Shown here: positions 34,460 through 45,779 of the stretch, in pieces
Position numbering within the stretch: position 1 is the stretch's first letter
Layout: each line of letters opens with the position of its first letter
DNA from: Pinus tabuliformis
Lineage: Eukaryota; Streptophyta; Pinopsida; Pinales; Pinaceae
Length of the DNA: 64,000 nucleotides
Assembly: GCA_031772625.1 (NCBI GenBank)
Contig: CM062817.1
Location: forward strand, 887,196,184 to 887,260,183
Reading direction: 5' to 3'
Notes under the pieces: model-generated
Told to the model about the DNA's origin: nothing
Databases searched by the model: none
What the model saw: only the letters and a program-made list of their open reading frames with translations
Position numbers and translations under genes: made by a program

Positions 34460-37400
34460 AAGAAAAAACTAATAATGTTGATTGATTCAGGAAGTACCCA
34501 TACTTTTATTCATTTTAAGATAGCCAAGGAATTGAATTGCTTCCTATATCCAACACCAGAGTGTCAAGTGATGGTTACAAGTGGAGGAATCATAAATTGT
34601 TGTGGAAAGTTCCATAATATGAAGCTATCCATGGGATAATATGTATTGAATAGCTCAATGATTTCCATTCCAATGGGTGGTGCTGATGTTGTACTAGGAG
34701 TCCAATGGCTACAATACTTGGGTACAATAGTTTTTAATTTTCAGGAGCTTTTCATGAAATTTTCTTTTTAAGAAAAGGAAGTTGAATTAAGGGGCATCAT
34801 AGGGAAAACGTGAAAGATAATCATCTCTAACAGAATGAAAAAGCTTCTAAAGAAAGAACAACGAGGCGTAATTGCACAATTATGTTCACTAGAGGTTCCC
34901 ACATCGAAATCATCTATTTCTACAGATCTCAAAAAAGTCTTGGATAATCATTCCAAGGTATTTGAGACTCCCAAAGGCCTCCCATCTATTCGTGATCATG
35001 ATCATGCCATTCATTTGATTCCAGGAAGTGTTCCTCCAAACATCAGGCCTTACAGATATCCCTATGCCCAAAATAGTGAAATTGAACATATGGTTGTAGA
35101 AATGCTAGAGGCTGCTATAATTCAAACTAGTCAAAGTTCTTTCTCTACTCCAGTAGTATTGGTTCACAAGAAGGATGGATCATGGCACATGTGTCCAGAT
35201 TATAGGGAGCTCAATAACCTCACTGTTAAAGATAAATTTCCCATTCCTATCATTGATGAATTATTGGATGAATTGCATGGTTCAATTTACTTCACCATGT
35301 TGGATCTTCATTCAGGATATCATCAAATCAAAATGAAGACTGAAGACATTTCGAAAACAACATTTAGAACTCATGAGGGTCATTATGAATTTTTGGTCAT
35401 GCCTTTTGGCCTTACCAATGCACCTTCTACATTTCAAGGTTTGATGAATTCCATTTTCAAACCCTTCCTTAGAAAATTTGTGTTAGTACTTTTGATGATA
35501 TACTAATCTACATCAAGTCTTTGAAGGATCATGTTCAACATGTCGATAGGGTGCTCAAACTATTGGAGGAGAAATAATTATATGCAAAAATCTCCAAATG
35601 TTTCTTTGGAGTACAAAAGGTGGAATATCTGGGTCATATTGTATCTCATGAAGGTGTTAAGGTAGACCCTAGCAAAATTAAAACCATTAAGGAATGGAAA
35701 ATCCCCACATCCATAAAGCATATACGAGGATTTCTCGGGTTGACAGGGTATTAAGGTAAGTTTGTTAATAATTATGGGAGAATAGCAGCATCTCTAACAA
35801 CATTACTAAAGAAAGATGCATTTTCATGGAATCCAGAAGCAATGAAGGCCTTTGAACATCTTAAAGAGGCAATGTGCCAAGCACCGATCCTAGCTATGCC
35901 AGACTTCACAAAAAGCTTTATTGTGTAATGTGATGTCTCGGGAAATGGAATTGGTGATGTTTTAATGCAAGAAGAAAGACCCATTTCTTTCGAAAGTCAT
36001 CAAATCAAAGGAAAGTATTTACACAAAGCTATTTATGAGAAGGAAATGTTGGCAATACTACATGCACTTAAGAAATGACGACCCTACCTAATGGGAAGAC
36101 ACTTCAAGGTGAAAACGGATCATGATAGTCTTAAATGCTTTTTAGAACAAAGATTATCTTTAGAAGAGTAGCAAAAATGGGTCACAAAGATGTTGGGTTA
36201 TGACTTTGAAATCATCTACAGAAAAGGGAAGCAAAATGTTGTGGCAGATGCACTCTCAAGAAAGGATGAGGATGTGGAAGCATTTCTTTGCGCCATTTCT
36301 ATTATCCAACCAGATTAGATAAACAAAGCAAGGGATGAACGAAAGAATGATGAAGAAGTGTGGGCACTCATTCAAAATTTACAACAAGATCTCAGTACAT
36401 ATGATACATTTGGCTGGAAAAATGATCCGTTATGGTACAAAGATCACTTATACCTATGTAAGAATTCCCAACTCAAACAAAAGATTCTTATGGAATTGCA
36501 CACCTCTCCCTTAGGAGGGCACTCAGGATTTTTAAAAACTTACCATACGGTTAAGAAGGATTTTTTTTGGGATGGCCTTAAATCAGATATTCAAAATTTT
36601 GTGGCGGAATGTTTGGTTTTCCAAAAAAATAAAGTTGAAAGAATTAATACCCCAAGTCTATTACAACCTTTATCCATTCCAAGCCAACGTTGGGAGGAGG
36701 TTTCAATGGATTTTATCATAGGTTTACCCAAGTCCAAAGGAAAGAGTGTTATCATGGTGGTAGTTGACAGACTTACCAAGTATGCACACTTTTCTGCATT
36801 ATCTCATCCATTTAAAGCGAGTATAGTTTCTACTGTATTTATGGAAGCAATTCAAAAGCTACATAGAAACCCAAAGATTATTGTAAGCGACAGAGATCCC
36901 ATTTTCACTAGAAATTTTTGGACATAATTATTTTCTTGTCTTGGTACTCAATTAACTCATAGCTCATCTTATCATCCTCAATCCGATGGGAAAAATGAGA
37001 TAGTAAAAAAAATTTTGGAAGGATATTTTCATTGATTTGTATCTGATAAACAGACACAATGGGTCAAATAGTTTCCTCTGGTTGAATGGTGGTATAACAC
37101 TTCCTTCCATACTACAGCAAAAATGACCCCATTTATGGCATGTTATGGATATCATCCACCATCCATCACATCATATTTAATAGAATATTCTAAGGTTCAA
37201 GCAGTGGAATATCACATCGAGCATCAACAACAAGTTCTCCAACTCTTAAAGGATAACCTCACTTTGGCACAGAATAGAATGAAACAATAGGCAAATCAAC
37301 ATCGCAACAAAAGAAGTTTTGATGTAGGTGATTGGGTATTCCTATGGCTACAACCATATAAACAAATGTCCCTCAAGCAAGCTAAGAAGGATAATAAATT

Positions 37401-37640
37401 ATCACCAAAGTATTATGGTCCGTACAAGGTGTTGCAAAAGATAGGTACTATGGCATACAAATTGGAGCTTCCTGAAACTTCTCGAGTGCACCCAATTTTC
37501 CATGTTTCATGCTTAAAGAAGGTTATAGGTGACAAGCTCCCAGTTCAAGCAATATTGCCAGAACTTGATGAGGAAGGAAAAACCATATTGGAACCTAAAG
37601 CAGTCACAGAAATAAGAACTCGACAACTACGAAATTGATC
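34460..37640 (+). pseudogene. Pol of element Z: protease, RT, RNase H, integrase, tail
   Basis: Protease: LIDSGSTHTFIH near 34478-34515. RT (about 34960-35560): HAIHLIPGSVPPNIRPYRYP, VLVHKKDGSWHMCPDYRELN, FTMLDLHSGYHQIKM and MPFGLTNAPSTFQGLMN. RNase H (about 35900-36260): KTDHDSLKCFLEQ and GKQNVVADALSRK. Integrase: the zinc-binding region HTSPLGGHSGF, the core MDFIIGLPKSKGKSVIMVVVD and IVSDRDPIF, then HPQSDGK. The tail (37366-37640) has YYGPYKVLQKIGTMAYKLELP and VHPIFHVSCLKK. Together these would copy and insert the element. It is a fossil with several breaks. Confidence 0.88.
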
Positions 37641-37758
37641 GATTTCAGAGTATCTCAACAAGTGGAGAACTTACCCGCTGAAGATTCCACATGGGAGTAT
37701 GAGAATTTTCTACAAAAACATCCATAACTACTCAAGCATTGAGGACAACCCTTTTTAT

Positions 37759-37770
37759 AGGAAAGGGGCA
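37759..37770 (+). promoter_or_regulatory. Polypurine tract of element Z
   Basis: AGGAAAGGGGCA directly before the 3' LTR. Confidence 0.8.
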
Positions 37771-38104
37771 TGTTAGGTCCCTATAATACTAGTGATTTCC
37801 CCATTACTATTGTCATTGTAGCTCCTATTGTTATTGTTGTGCCTCTATTGTCCCCATATTTTTATTATTATGCCCCATAGAAGCCCACTATTGTTATTTT
37901 TGTGCCCTTATATTGTTATTGTTATGTTGACTTTGATTATATTGTGACCCCTTAGACTCCTATATATAGAAAGGAGGTTTTGTCATTTGTGTCATCCAAG
38001 AATTGTTTGTTTGTGTAATGTAAAGGAGGTTTCCCCCTCGAAGAGGTTGATTTCTACATCGTTCATCTATCTTTTCTATCTTTTTGTGAGCTGATTTCAT
38101 AACA
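37771..38104 (+). repeat. 3' LTR of element Z
   Basis: 334 bp, ending TTTCATAACA, followed by the CCTCA duplication. Confidence 0.92.
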
Positions 38105-38109
38105 CCTCA
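38105..38109. repeat. Target-site duplication of element Z, right
   Basis: CCTCA, matching 32103-32107. Confidence 0.9.
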
Positions 38110-38484
38110 TAATCATAGTTTTGAATACAATCATGTTTAGGTTGTTCTAGTTGTTGCGAAGATATGGATCATTGTACTATCTTTTGTTGAATCATTTGAG
38201 GACAATCTATAAGAAGAAGAATTTGCAAGGGTTTCCCCATAGTGGGTTTTTCCCTGGTCTCCGACCAATCCTAGTGTCTCTATGCGTGCATGATTTTCTT
38301 CTATTGTTCCTTTATGTTCCGCTACATTGATGATGATGATATTCTTCTTTCTACATAGTTACATATGTTGATGAATAATGATGTAAATCTAAATAATGTC
38401 ATGATGTTAAGGGGTGAACTTAATGTGTTAATGAAGAAATGAAATTATCGAAGAAAAGAACTATATATCCCTAAGAAAATTTAA
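38110..38484 (+). repeat. Terminal repeat of X, right copy, second piece
   Basis: It matches 26170-26560 and ends at AAAATTTAA. LINE ORF1 sequence begins directly after it. Confidence 0.82.
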
Positions 38485-41014
38485 AAAGGAGACCCATTTT
38501 AGACCTCAAATTTTCTCTAATGATTGGATCACTCCGCATTGGGCCTTCAAAGCTCTAAGGGCCCTATCCATGGAAGATTATTTTCCAGAAGCTAGCTCCT
38601 CCCTAGCTCTAGCATAGGAAAGAGAGATGTTTGATTTCCATCCCCTTCATTTCCTTGTAAGTGGTAGTCTAGGGATGGAGTTGAGGCCTCCCAAAGAAAT
38701 ATCTAGAATGGAACTGATTTTCCTCAACCTTAGGTTATATCGGATGTAGTTTAAACCATACCCTTCCAAGAATTTAGAGTCAAATGTTAAGGATGGAGAT
38801 GCACATCCACCAACAGTCCCCAGAATATCATAGGAGGATTTGAGAAGAGATAAGGTTGATAATTGATAATGGGATACCCTCGACATGAATTTGTAAGGGG
38901 ATTGATCCAAATTCAAATCTATTATAGAAAAAGGACATGAAAGAAAAGAGTTGGAGATATAGGGAAAATATGTACCTTGTGAGCCGACCACCCGAGACTT
39001 TTCAGGGGCCTCATCCACCACTGTTGTAGGAATAGAGGTTAATCCCATTTCAAATTATGATATGGGTGCCAACAAGATAATTTCCTTGTGAATGGTCCCC
39101 AATACCTCGACTTCCATTTTCTCCTAGATCTCGAATGATGTTGTTGCCAAACTGTAAGAACTTCCTCCCCTAAACTTGTTTAAGAAATACCTTGCCCCTG
39201 CGGCCCCAGGAGCAACCCCATATCTATTTGAATGCCCACACGGGTTTTAACCGTATCGAGGGTCTCAATTTCATTTTGATATTTTTCTACCAACAACGAT
39301 GATCCATCAAACTTCCTCAGTTTCTTGATAGGGCCCGGGATAATCTATTTTTGATTGGAAGATAAGGAGTAACTGCCTACTAAATGGCCATATTTATGGA
39401 ACCTATTGCATTTGAAGGGAATCCCTTCATAGTCCAGTTCCACCAACCATTCCTTCTCCTTTCCTATGTTAATTTTCTGGTAAAGTTTCCATCTCAAATC
39501 CAGATTAATTAGAATTCTAGCTACCAAGAAATCCTTGGTTTCCTTATATGAGTAGTCTACTGCCAAGAATTTTCCCAAGGTATTCCTTATGTTTGTGAAA
39601 CCCTCTGTCTTCCAAATATGTGAAGGAAGACCCAACAGGTGAACCAAAATTGGCATGATTTCCTTTTTCTCTCAACACGCGTAGAAAAGGGGGGTCCAGG
39701 GCTTGAAGGCAATAAGAGTGGAATCTATGAACTAGACCTGCTTCTCTATCTTATTGGTGTCCTCCCAGGATTGAAAAATTAGTTGAATCCATCCATTAAC
39801 TAGATGAAGAACCTCAGGTGGAGCCGAGACCTTGCCACTAATGTTCTGGTCTTGCCACTTCTCTAGAGTTCCCACGTTGAAAACCCTCTTTTTGGCCCTT
39901 CCTACCAGAGTTTTTTTTGCTAGCTCTGTTGCTTCAAACATTTCCATGTAATCCCAAACATAGAGACAATATTGAATAGGCCTGTATTCACTCTTCAATA
40001 CATTTTATTTCTTTTTATTCTTTGAACTTATTTCCCTACTAGCCTAGACTTGCATCTCTCTGGGATCCTTGCCCTTAGAACTCTTCACAGGGTTTTTTTG
40101 TTGAAAATCCCCAAGCTGTGTGGGCATTGGTTGAGATGTTGTATCAGGAAATTTAGGGTTTGAACTCACTTCCTTCCCTACATGATATGATTTTGGCACA
40201 AAACCCTTAGACCCATGGAACCACTGAGAATCCGAGAGAAACTTCCCTTCTCTCTTCTCTGCCTCCCATCTTTAACTCTAGAAGGAGTTCCCTCAGACCC
40301 AAAAATGTATGAAAGTCCCCCCCTCGAAATGAAAACAATCTCTTTACTCACAAAAGAATACTCATCCCATAGTTTCTTACCTTCAGACCCACGACCTTGC
40401 ACAGAGGTAAGAGGACAAAAACACTAAGAGGGGCCAAAAAAAGATGAAATACCTGTCAAAAAATCTGAGCCTACAGAGGAAACAACCGCCTCCTTCAGGT
40501 GTTCAACAACATGCATGGTGGAACAAAAAGGTGAATTCAGTTGTGGGTGAAAGCTCTAGCCTGGAAATAGGTTGAAACACTCCTTTGTGCTCGAGGACCC
40601 AGTAATGATAGGCGTGCCAAATAAAGACCCCTTCATAGGAATTTCTGGTTCATAATCCACAAGATCCAAATCCATCGACATCAATACACCTGTGCCACCT
40701 CAACATAGTAGAAATTATAGAATGGGAGCCTAAATGCAAAGCTACTGGGAGATGGTAGATAATCCTGAAAAACTAGCCCAGTGAGACAGTAAAAAAATAA
40801 TGGTAACTTCCAAGGCGACTTCTTGCTAACACCATGAACTTTAAACAAAACACACCCTACGAACCTGGAACCTCCACAGAACAAGATTCTTCACAACTAT
40901 TGTTGTTTGGGTTGACTGCTAACCCTAACCACCTTCAATACACTCAAACCCTAGACTCATGTTCATCGCCATTGCTCCCTTCCATCATTCAAGTTCCTCA
41001 TTTGTTGAGAGTCA
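38485..41014 (-). mobile_element. 5' part of the L1 LINE: 5' UTR and ORF1
   Basis: On the same strand as the LINE 3' part at 12742-14725 and in the right order. It comprises a 5' UTR of about 333 bp (40682-41014) and ORF1 (down to about 38500). A perfect copy of the LINE target-site duplication lies at 41015-41029, so the two parts belong to one insertion. The endonuclease and RT core that should lie between ORF1 and the 3' part are not in the window. The missing LINE stretch (about 2-2.5 kb if it was full length) would fall at the 38484/38485 junction. Confidence 0.85.
38500..40681 (-). pseudogene. LINE ORF1 (RNA-binding protein, DUF4283 type)
   Basis: The likely start is the ATG at 40681 (MSMDLDLVDYEPEIP). 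A DUF4283-like region occupies about 39345-39990 and includes ILVHLLGLPSHIWKTEGF, NIRNTLGKFLAVDYSYKET and ARILINLDL. A zinc-knuckle-like end follows (IPFKCNRFHKYGHLVGS, about 39380-39420) that has lost at least one of its expected cysteines. The C-terminal stretch (38647-39048) has no known domain. In plant L1 elements ORF1 binds the RNA and forms the RNP. Several frame breaks separate these pieces, so it is a dead copy. Confidence 0.78.
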
Positions 41015-41029
41015 GAGGACATTTAGAAG
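41015..41029. repeat. Right target-site duplication of the LINE
   Basis: GAGGACATTTAGAAG, identical to 12727-12741, directly beyond the LINE 5' UTR. Confidence 0.85.
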
Positions 41030-41540
41030 TTGAGCAATCTCAACATTTATTTTTCAAGAGGAACTTTGTTGCTATTGGTTTATAATTTGTAAAAAATGTT
41101 ATATTTCCATCCAGTATCCAACACTTCATTTTAAGTCTCCGACAGGAGAATTTAAAAGGGTTCCTTATCCAAATCAGAAATAGAAGATAACAACATGATT
41201 ACACAAATTCCAAAATAAAAATATCTAATTACAATAAACAATTGAAGATTATATTACAACAAGCAATTAAAGAATACACTACATCAAGCATCAATAAAAT
41301 TATTATCAATATTTCAAAGGAATTACATGAAGATACTAGAATCCATTCATAATGAAGAAACAAGTATTACCATGGCTTGGTAAGAATAACTTTTGATATT
41401 TTAAATTTTTTAATGAAATATTAAAATTAAAATAGTTTACCCTTATTCTTTTCTACGAAAATAATAGTAATCATAAATTTAAATGTCTTTTAAGGGAGTT
41501 TTTTCAAATCCTATTTGAATCATCATTACTCTTTACTTTA

Positions 41541-41644
41541 GTCTTTTCCATCATGATTTTCATGCATGATTTTCATCCTATCCTTTTCAGTCGTCTTTTC
41601 CATCATGATTTTCATGCATGATTATCATCCTATCCTTTTCAGTC
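41541..41644. repeat. 52-bp tandem duplication
   Basis: Two units starting GTCTTTTCCATCATG at 41541 and 41593; nearly identical. Confidence 0.88.
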
Positions 41645-41916
41645 GTACTTCGAAACCCTTTCCATGTATGATTATCATTGTAATACAAGAGTTATCATAC
41701 TATTTTAAATATTAACCTTATCATGATTACTATGCTAACTACTATCCTACCCACAACTACCATACTATCATTACTATAAATTTCCACGCTACCTCTCAAC
41801 ACTCTTAATAAGATAGCTGTCTTTTAACATGACAAGTTTCCATAACAATAGTCTTCTCTATTATGGTAAAAGAACTGAAAAGTTAACACTTTTCCACCCT
41901 TCTATCCATCTCAACG

Positions 41917-42064
41917 TGTTTACTGTCACCTTTCCCGTGTTAAGGCATCTATGTCGATATTGAATGCATTTGGTGATGAATTACAAGAATTGTTTACTGT
42001 CACCTTTCCCGTGTTAAGGCATCTATGTCGATATTGAATGCATTTGGTGATGAATTACAAGAAT
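41917..42064. repeat. Perfect 74-bp tandem duplication
   Basis: Units start TGTTTACTGTCACC at 41917 and 41991. I see no difference between them. Confidence 0.95.
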
Positions 42065-42200
42065 TTGCATATCAAGTATTTATAGATAGAGTTTCTCATA
42101 CAATGTGTTCCTTATATAGAGAATTTTTGCAAGAGGTTTGTATATGAATTATGGTCTTTCATACATAGGTTTTCATACATTGTAGTCCTGAAGTAGAGTA

Positions 42201-42262
42201 TTTCTCATAACATAGTATTTGTGCATGAAATTTTCTCATAACATAGTATTTGTGCATGAAAT
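42201..42262. repeat. Perfect 31-bp tandem duplication
   Basis: Units start TTTCTCATAACATAG at 42201 and 42232. Confidence 0.93.
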
Positions 42263-43200
42263 TTGGTAATATACAAGATTGTTTATACCTAAGATTTTAT
42301 AAAAAAAGCTAGATAATTGATATGGAAGTACGATTCAAACCCTATGTGATCAAAATTAGTTGGTATGCGTTTAGAATGTTAAGAAATATTTCAAAGAGTG
42401 GTGATTTGTTTTTTTTTCCTTAAATTCCAAGGCCATAACATTAAATTAACTAGGGTCCTCACTCAAGCATTCGATGGTGAGTGTGCCTAGGTGGATAATC
42501 TAACATTTCATATGTCTAAGAATTCAATATCACAAATCGTTGATTTTCCCAAACAAGGTGAAAATGGTTCAAGAAAAAGATAATTGATGAGAAAGCATGG
42601 TCACCTTTTATTAGTAGATAAGAGAAAGACTAAAGACTAAATTAGACTACAAGAGTTCGAATGGTATGGTTAAAGGATCCTTGAAAAGATTTAGTTTTCC
42701 TTATTTAAAAATATATTACATGTGAATGATACTCTAGCCTTATGTTTATTTAGCATATCTGCCTTCTACTTCATTTAAAAAATGGAAATCCTATTAACAT
42801 GCCATATTACTTGTTAAGGATCTTAACTAGGAAGGGAAAAACAATTCAAAAATAAACCAAAATAAGGATAAGATACTTTTATCATCATGGGTTAGTAAAA
42901 ATTATCAATGTGCATAAACTTGAAAAGGGTAATATATCATGGGAAAAATTCCTTTCTCAGAATTAGTTTCTAGAGGACACTATTAAAGAGGATACACCAT
43001 AAAAATCTAAGGAAGAGAGAAAAAGTTTATGTACAACCAATTGAACCAAGAAGAAAAAATAATACAAATAAAATAAAATAAAAAACAAAGGTGCTTGATT
43101 ACATATCAAAGGAGAGTCATTGGAGCTATACCATAAATGTTCAACAAAAATGATGAATAGAGCAACCAAAATGAGAAACAAGTGTTTACAAAAATGGAAA

Positions 43201-43900
43201 AAAGACCAAAAACCAAGTTATCTACTCTTCAAACCACATCAACACTTGAAGTTGATGAGCAATAGAAATTTTAATATGATTACATAGAGACCAAAGAATT
43301 TGATCAAAAGGAGCCATCTTTATTCACTTTGACAAATGAAAGAGAGCCATTACCACAACAGGACATGGATTTCTCTAGTTTCACTACAACTACTCAAAAA
43401 GATAACTTTGTGCTTTTTCAATAGCCTAAACAAGTCATATATCCTAATATGTTCTCTAATTTAGATACGAATAAGAAAAAGAGAAGGGTTAAGCAAATGA
43501 AGAAGGAGATTAAGGAATTGCAAGTATTAGAAAGATACAGTCAAATATAAAATGAGATGCTTACAAGACAAAGTATGGAGGTAATTGAGGAAAATGACAA
43601 GCTAAAAGAGGAGAATGAAAGACTAATGAAAGAAAATGCTTTGTTGACCAAACAAGCATATTAATGGTACAAGAAAAAACATGCATTAAACTAAAGAAAA
43701 ATATCAAGGTGAAATTCTTGATGAACATCCAATGTGGATATTTTGTTGCAATCAATAGAGGGTATTTGAACACGGGGAAAAGTGAACACAATTTTGTCAA
43801 AGTTTCGAGCATGGATTGCATGGGTACATGCAAAAGATTTTTCTTGGGGGGAAATGATGGAACTTAGTTTTTTGATGGAGATAACACCTAAACCTTGTCT
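43201..43900 (+). pseudogene. Remnant encoding a basic stretch and coiled coil
   Basis: At about 43460-43663 the plus strand encodes a Lys/Arg-rich stretch (TNKKKRRVKQMKKEIKEL) followed by a heptad-like coiled coil (EVIEENDKLKEENERLMKEN). The frame is not open throughout. I recognise no family. It could come from a transposon protein or from a host gene fragment. Nothing else in the flanks supports an exon. Confidence 0.3.
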
Positions 43901-45779
43901 ATTTTGGTCTTATTGACCATCTTTTTGCCCCATGTTCATATATTTTGACTAGATCTGAATAAATACAAATAAAACCACATGAGGTATTTTTATTGTTTTA
44001 TTTATTTTGAGTAATTAGCAAGTTACAATGTTAAAAAAATGTTCTTTTATCAAAATTTTCAGAAATAAAATCATTCTGGAAATTCTTCATTCATTGAGTT
44101 AACAGACACTTCTAATCTAATTGTGAATATGAGTTTTAGTCCTCATCTTCATTGCACAATGCAATTCCCTTTAGATTTGTAAAAGGAGAATCATAAACCC
44201 CTAGTCAACATTATAATCAACACAAGCTAGCAAGCTAGAAAACACAACAATATGGGTTCTGATTTCATGTTTTCTCTAGAACTCATGATTGGGGTCAAAG
44301 ATCACACACTTCAAGATTTATTTATATATGTTTATAATCCATATCAGTATGTAGTTACTCTAAGAGAGAAAACATAGCTTTGTTTGTTTTATTCCAATTT
44401 CTATAAATATATATGGAGAGTAGAAGATAGGAAATCAATACTATACAGATAAAATTTCAATTAAGATATGTATTGTTGATTTTATTCTATCAAATACAAT
44501 AGTTCTAAGTTCCAAAAATTAGTGATTTTTACTATGCATAAGCTAAGTCTAGTAGAGGCACCCAATACTTTGGACATGTGCATTGGTTTTATGTGTACAT
44601 AACATCCCTGTATCCACTCTACATGATTCCATTGGGTAAATATGTTTTATTCCTCTCAAGTTTTGTTGTATATCAACTCTATTTTATTTGTATTTCATGT
44701 TGCATTTCATTTAATTAATTGTAGCTTTATTTATAATCAGGTTTGAATTTATTTCTTAGCAAAAACTGAAATGGTCTTCAAAATATTGCTATAATATTAT
44801 TTCAGCCACATAGTTGAAAATACAACTATAACCTGTGATTCTACCATTATGGGCCACAATGAATGCTAGTTAGCAAGTTAATCTTGATCATGCACCATTT
44901 CATTTCATTTAGTTAAACAATATTTAATTGATGAATGTGTGTTAAAATTCCTTTCAATAATCAAACTAAAAAGTGAACAAAGTACTGTTGTGAGAGCCAT
45001 TTACCCTTTCAGGTAATGAGAACTTGCAACCTGATTTTCCACCAATAAAGTTACGGTAACCTTATATTGAAAGTTTAGAACTTGCTTTATTTGAATTTTT
45101 TTTACATTGTCAAGTTAGAGTTTATGTTTTGCATTATCATAGCCTAGTGTAGACAAAGTGTTACCTTTCTTTTAACTATATTTTTAATTTAAATTTCATT
45201 CTAATTTTTAAGATTTTTGAAAATTTGTACTAATCACTAAGTAATACCTTCGAAAATAAACTAAACTAATTCTTCACATACAATGACTACACTTCGCAAG
45301 GTTACTAACCTTAGCTGATAAATTAGTGTCTTAACTTATGCAAATAAGTTATCATGACATATTTCACATTTGAAGATTGATGGCATGGACGAATTGACAT
45401 GTTCTAGGTTTCTCCCTTCCTTCAACTAACATATAAATATAATTAGACATTTCTTGTGATGCGGTGCCTCCTTTTGTGTTATTTGTTCTATTTTTTTGTT
45501 ATGGATTCAAGTTCTAGTGATATCACAAAGAAGTAATAACCTACTTGACCCTCCTATCACTATGGTTTTGGTGAGATATAAAACCTCTTCATTCTATAGA
45601 TATGTGGTTATTCACTACTATAATGCTCCTTCCCACTCTCTTGAACTATCTCAAGATGTGAGAAGTGTTATTTATTGAATTGACCTAACGTCCAAGGTTT
45701 GTTATGAAGATGGGGTTACAAAAATCCTCCTTTTTAAGAGTTAGCAAAATTTAATTCTTATACCACCATCATTTCTAGC
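43901..45779. other. Unassigned AT-rich DNA
   Basis: No coding domain, LTR edge or clear repeat seen. Confidence 0.5.

Larger units (their letters stand above)
32108..38104 (+). mobile_element. Ty3/gypsy element Z with all ends present
   Basis: A 5997-bp element with 334-bp LTRs (32108-32441 and 37771-38104), a primer-binding site (32444-32455), a polypurine tract (37759-37770) and a 5-bp duplication (CCTCA). Parts in order: gag (about 33116-34300), protease (about 34460-34750), RT (about 34960-35560), RNase H (about 35900-36260), integrase (about 36480-37230) and a C-terminal tail (37300-37640). The order and tail fit a chromovirus-type gypsy element. The LTRs differ at about 30 of 334 positions by my count (about 91% identical), so it is clearly older than W. 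The coding region carries several breaks. Confidence 0.92.
17611..38484 (+). mobile_element. Old LTR-like element X with two younger elements inside its terminal repeats
   Basis: Two direct copies of a terminal repeat of about 945 bp flank about 5 kb of internal DNA. The left copy is 17611-17985 plus 25991-26560, split by element Y. The right copy is 31539-32107 plus 38110-38484, split by element Z. The repeats end with a copia-like U5 phrase (CCATAGTGGGTTTTTCCC) and differ by roughly 13% by eye. The internal part has a faint plus-strand copia RT. I cannot see a standard primer-binding site, a clear TG/CA pair or a target-site duplication. X is about 6.9 kb without the insertions and is an old fossil with many breaks. 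An LTR retrotransposon is the best call; a duplicated segment is the alternative. Confidence 0.65.
41030..43200. other. AT-rich unassigned DNA, right flank of the LINE
   Basis: No gene is recognised. It holds three separate local tandem duplications (41541-41644, 41917-42064, 42201-42262), listed on their own. Confidence 0.6.

Noticed and set aside
17611-38484. X as a host segmental duplication
   Set aside because: The copia-like U5 phrase in both repeats, the directly repeated ends and the RT remnant favour an LTR element, although the lack of a clear TG/CA pair keeps this open.
43460-43663. bZIP transcription factor
   Set aside because: The basic stretch lacks the N-x7-R signature and the frame is not continuous.
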